NCBI GenBank assembly: GCA_028276205.1
Contig: JAPYWU010000060.1
Span: forward strand, 1-8,069
From: Dictyoglomaceae bacterium
GTDB lineage: Bacteria; Dictyoglomota; Dictyoglomia; Dictyoglomales; Dictyoglomaceae
Direction of reading: 5' to 3'
DNA: 8,069 nt
Within the stretch, counting starts at the first letter, position 1. Each line of letters begins with the position of its first letter. Positions 5,912 through 8,069 of the stretch are shown piece by piece. A program made the translations under genes and the position numbers. The notes beneath the pieces were generated by a model, which saw nothing but the letters and a program-made list of their open reading frames with translations, did not search any database and was not told the DNA's origin.

Positions 5912-6985
5912 TTATATTATTATAAGTTCGTTAGTAAAACTATTTAACACTGTTGCCTTTTCCTCTCCAACAACCACCATATCCTCAATCCTTACACCAA
6001 ATCTTCCAGGGATATAAATACCAGGCTCAACAGTAACCACCATATTTTTCTTTAAAACCCAGTTTCCTTTTGGGGATAACCTTGGCAATTCGTGTATTTC
6101 AAGTCCTACACCATGTCCAAGGCCATGTCCAAAATAATTTCCATAACCATTATCTTGAATTATATCACGAGAAACTTTATCTACAAAACTACTTTCTATA
6201 CCTTCTTTTATTACCTCTTCTGCCTTTTTCTGAGCTTCAAAAATAATATTATATACTAAAAGTTCTTCTTCATTTGGATTTCCTACATATACAGTCCTTG
6301 TAATATCCGAATGATAGCCTTCATAAACAGCACCAAAATCAAAAACAATAAACTCATTTCCATATATCTTTTTATTGCTCGCCTTACCATGAGGAAGCGC
6401 TGATCTTGGTCCTGAAGCCACAATTGTATCAAAAGCCACTTTCTCACTACCTTTTTTTGCCATCTGATACTCTAATTCTATTGCTAAATCTCTCTCAGAT
6501 ACACCTGGCCTTATAATTTCTAATATTTCTTCAAGGGCCTCCTCTGCAATCTTTAAGGCTTTTTTTATCTTCTCTATCTCATCATTATCCTTCACCATTC
6601 TCATCTCTTCTACCCAATTCTCCACTGGAACAAGCTCAACATTTTCTAAGCCTTCAAACAATCTTTTATACTTAAAATAATTGAATGAATATCCCTCAAA
6701 AGCTAATCTCTTAAAATCTTCTTTTTTTGAAAGATCCTTTAAGAAAGAAAATAAATTTATATCACCATTAATAAGAACAGGCTTCACCATATTAACCTCG
6801 TGGTGTACCTGTTCCCAATATCTGGAATCAACTAATATGTACCCCCCCTCCTTCAAAATCACAAGTTCAGCTGTTGAACCTGTAAATCCTGTAAGATATC
6901 TAATATTCACTATATTACTAACAACAATGCCATCTATTTCTTCCTTATTTAGTCTATTTTGTATTTTTTTAATTTTTGTTCTCAT
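5912..6985 (-). CDS. M24 family metallopeptidase, Xaa-Pro aminopeptidase/dipeptidase type (PepP/PepQ, YqhT-like)
   Basis: A cytosolic two-metal peptidase expected to cleave the bond before proline in peptides or dipeptides. It has 357 residues with a creatinase-type N-terminal domain (about 1-130, with NIVNIRYLTGFTGS at 24-37) and a pita-bread catalytic domain (about 137-357). The five expected metal ligands are present: Asp216 in FDFG, Asp227 in YHSDITRT, His291 in GHGLGHGVGLEIHE (286-299), Glu320 in VTVEPGIYIPGRFG (317-330) and Glu334 in VRIED. His199 and His298 fit the proton-shuttle positions. The ATG at 6985 has GAGGA ten bases upstream. It follows pilQ by 24 bp and precedes efp by 23 bp. 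Aminopeptidase and prolidase cannot be told apart here. No signal peptide is visible. Confidence 0.93.
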   Translation of the reverse strand: MRTKIKKIQNRLNKEEIDGIVVSNIVNIRYLTGFTGSTAELVILKEGGYILVDSRYWEQVHHEVNMVKPVLINGDINLFSFLKDLSKKEDFKRLAFEGYSFNYFKYKRLFEGLENVELVPVENWVEEMRMVKDNDEIEKIKKALKIAEEALEEILEIIRPGVSERDLAIELEYQMAKKGSEKVAFDTIVASGPRSALPHGKASNKKIYGNEFIVFDFGAVYEGYHSDITRTVYVGNPNEEELLVYNIIFEAQKKAEEVIKEGIESSFVDKVSRDIIQDNGYGNYFGHGLGHGVGLEIHELPRLSPKGNWVLKKNMVVTVEPGIYIPGRFGVRIEDMVVVGEEKATVLNSFTNELIII

Positions 6986-7009
6986 AAAATATTTATCCTC
7001 ATTTTTATC

Positions 7010-8069
7010 TTATTCTATTGTCTTAGGAGTTATAAGGATAATAAGCTCCTTCTGAACATTTTGAGTCTTCCTTGCTTTGAAGAGTTCTCCAAGAATTGGA
7101 ATATCTCCCAAAAGTGGTACCTTAGACATACTTTCTATTTCCTCTTGTCTTAATAAACCACCTAAGGCAAGAGTTTCCCCGTTCTTTAAGTTAACTATAG
7201 TCTGAGCTTCTCTTGTAGATATTATAGGAACATCTCCTTCTTTTCCAGCATAACCGCTTATTGTGCTAACCTGAGGTTTAATATTTGCAGTTATAGTACC
7301 ATCAGGATTTATTGTTGGTGTGACTTCAAGAATTATACCTACATCTATATAGTTTATTGATCTATTACCTTGAGCATCATACGATACTAATGGAACTCTA
7401 TCACCTATCATAATCCTTGTGGCTTTTCCACTTATGGTTGTCATACTTGGTTGTGCAAGTATTTTAGCTTTATTTTGAGACTCTAAAGCCTTTATAGTAG
7501 CAAGAACACTTTCAGGATTTATAATACTTAATTTTAGATCTTGCCAACCAACATTAGCTTCTATCTTAATACCTGTACCTATATTTTGTGTACCCCATGC
7601 AATACCAATATCTTTAACATTTTCCCTTGAAACTTCCACTATTTGTACATCCACTTTTACTTGAGGAGTCGGTTTATCAAGTCTTGCTATCATATTTTCT
7701 ACTGCTGTAACTTGATCTACAGGACCCTGGACTAACAAAAATCCAGAGGTTTGATCATAATAGAAGGACACATCTTTAGCAAGACCTGAAACTACAGATT
7801 TCAATGTATCTAAGGATATATATTTTAGCTTATACTCTTTTGTAATAGTTTGTACTCCCTCTTTAGCTGTTACAACTGGTGGTACATAAGGTCTAACATA
7901 TGTCACAACACCCATTTTTTCAAAGGTTATATTTCCTATTCTACTCAATATATCAATAGTATCTTGTAATTCTACCCTGTTTAGGTAGAGATCTACTTCT
8001 CCTGTTACCTTTGGATCTATCACAAAGTTAATGTCTGCTTTCTTACCAAGCTCCCTTAATACTTCCCTT
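7010..8069 (-). CDS. pilQ: Type IV pilus/type II secretion secretin, PilQ type (5' end outside window)
   Basis: Secretins form large gated channels in the outer membrane. The frame is open to the window edge: codons before the GTG at 8023 read REVLRELGKKADINF, which is continuous secretin sequence, so the true start lies beyond 8069. Numbering from that GTG, an STN/N0-like domain ends near 45, a single secretin N domain covers about 62-118 (YKLKYISLDTLKSVV, then GPVDQVTAVENMIARLDKP), and the secretin barrel domain runs from about 122 to 336. Barrel signatures are VQIVEVS (126-132), AQPSMTTISGKATRIMIGD (190-208), YIDVGIILEVTPTI (225-238), NGETLALGGL (281-290) and the closing VPLLGDIPILGELFKA (302-317) with ELIILITP. 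One N-domain between STN and barrel fits PilQ better than GspD. It ends right after the barrel with no extra C-terminal domain. The gene is probably cotranscribed with the M24 peptidase. Confidence 0.93.
   Translation of the reverse strand, partial: REVLRELGKKADINFVIDPKVTGEVDLYLNRVELQDTIDILSRIGNITFEKMGVVTYVRPYVPPVVTAKEGVQTITKEYKLKYISLDTLKSVVSGLAKDVSFYYDQTSGFLLVQGPVDQVTAVENMIARLDKPTPQVKVDVQIVEVSRENVKDIGIAWGTQNIGTGIKIEANVGWQDLKLSIINPESVLATIKALESQNKAKILAQPSMTTISGKATRIMIGDRVPLVSYDAQGNRSINYIDVGIILEVTPTINPDGTITANIKPQVSTISGYAGKEGDVPIISTREAQTIVNLKNGETLALGGLLRQEEIESMSKVPLLGDIPILGELFKARKTQNVQKELIILITPKTIE

Noticed and set aside
5919..5947. Possible internal promoter for efp: TATAAT at 5924-5919 on the minus strand with TTAAAT 17 bp upstream
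   Set aside because: The -35 matches only three of six consensus bases, and the TATAAT arises from the run of Leu-Ile codons ending the peptidase gene. Such matches are expected in AT-rich DNA.
5912..6985. M24 peptidase as the prepilin-processing enzyme for the neighbouring pilus secretin
   Set aside because: Prepilin peptidases are membrane aspartic proteases. This protein is a soluble two-metal enzyme with M24 ligands, so adjacency does not imply that role.
6681..7055. Plus-strand open frame of 124 codons opposite the M24 peptidase
   Set aside because: It lies antisense to a well-conserved gene, resembles no family I know and crosses a gene junction. The other plus-strand frames (for example 1079-1345, 2272-2565 and 5598-5846) fail for the same reasons.
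8021..8023. GTG as the start codon of the secretin gene
   Set aside because: The frame stays open upstream to the window edge and the extra codons (REVLRELGKKADINF) are typical secretin sequence, so this GTG is an internal valine.
1..8069. CRISPR arrays, tRNA or rRNA genes, insertion sequences, attachment sites or riboswitches
   Set aside because: Coding sequence fills nearly the whole window and no gap exceeds 36 bp. I saw no spaced repeats, transposase motifs, terminal inverted repeats or RNA gene signatures.

Overview
The window is a dense, single-strand block of bacterial housekeeping genes. Ten complete or nearly complete genes and one gene start all read on the minus strand (right to left). 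The gaps are at most 36 bp and several genes overlap. DNA is AT-rich, arginine is mostly AGA/AGG, and the coding strand is rich in purines. Proteins are rich in Ile, Lys and Glu. This suggests an AT-rich, probably thermophilic bacterium. A secretin implies an outer membrane, while the Asp23/AmaP/DUF2273 set and the overall gene order resemble Firmicutes. My best guess from memory is Dictyoglomus or a close relative; this is inference and not tested.

In transcription order (right to left) the window holds: the C-terminal part of a type IV pilus-type secretin (pilQ, 8069-7010, start outside the window); an M24 metallopeptidase of the Xaa-Pro type (6985-5912); elongation factor P (efp, 5888-5331); the biotin carboxyl carrier protein accB (5294-4851) and biotin carboxylase accC (4858-3515) of acetyl-CoA carboxylase; an Asp23/Gls24 protein (3484-3119); an AmaP-like membrane anchor (3122-2589); a DUF2273 small membrane protein (2588-2373); the antitermination factor nusB (2371-1937); the isoprenoid enzyme dxs (1956-94); and the first 32 codons of tlyA (97-1), an rRNA 2'-O-methyltransferase.

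The genes form functional blocks: envelope/pilus (pilQ), peptide turnover and translation (M24 peptidase, efp), lipid precursor supply (accB, accC) joined to a membrane-associated Asp23 module (asp23, amaP, DUF2273), then rRNA transcription, isoprenoid synthesis and ribosome methylation (nusB, dxs, tlyA). I see no convincing terminator or strong promoter inside the window, so much of it may be read as one long transcript. The gene order is a shortened form of the B. subtilis order yqhT-efp-spoIIIA-accB-accC-yqhY-nusB-folD-xseA-xseB-ispA-dxs-yqxC, without the sporulation and folD/xse/ispA genes.

The most interesting points are an EF-P whose tip loop has glutamine where the usual modified lysine or arginine sits, the tight joining of the acetyl-CoA carboxylase genes to the whole Asp23/AmaP/DUF2273 membrane module, and a Met-to-His change next to the Mg/thiamine diphosphate site of DXS. 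I do not see a wholly new system here.
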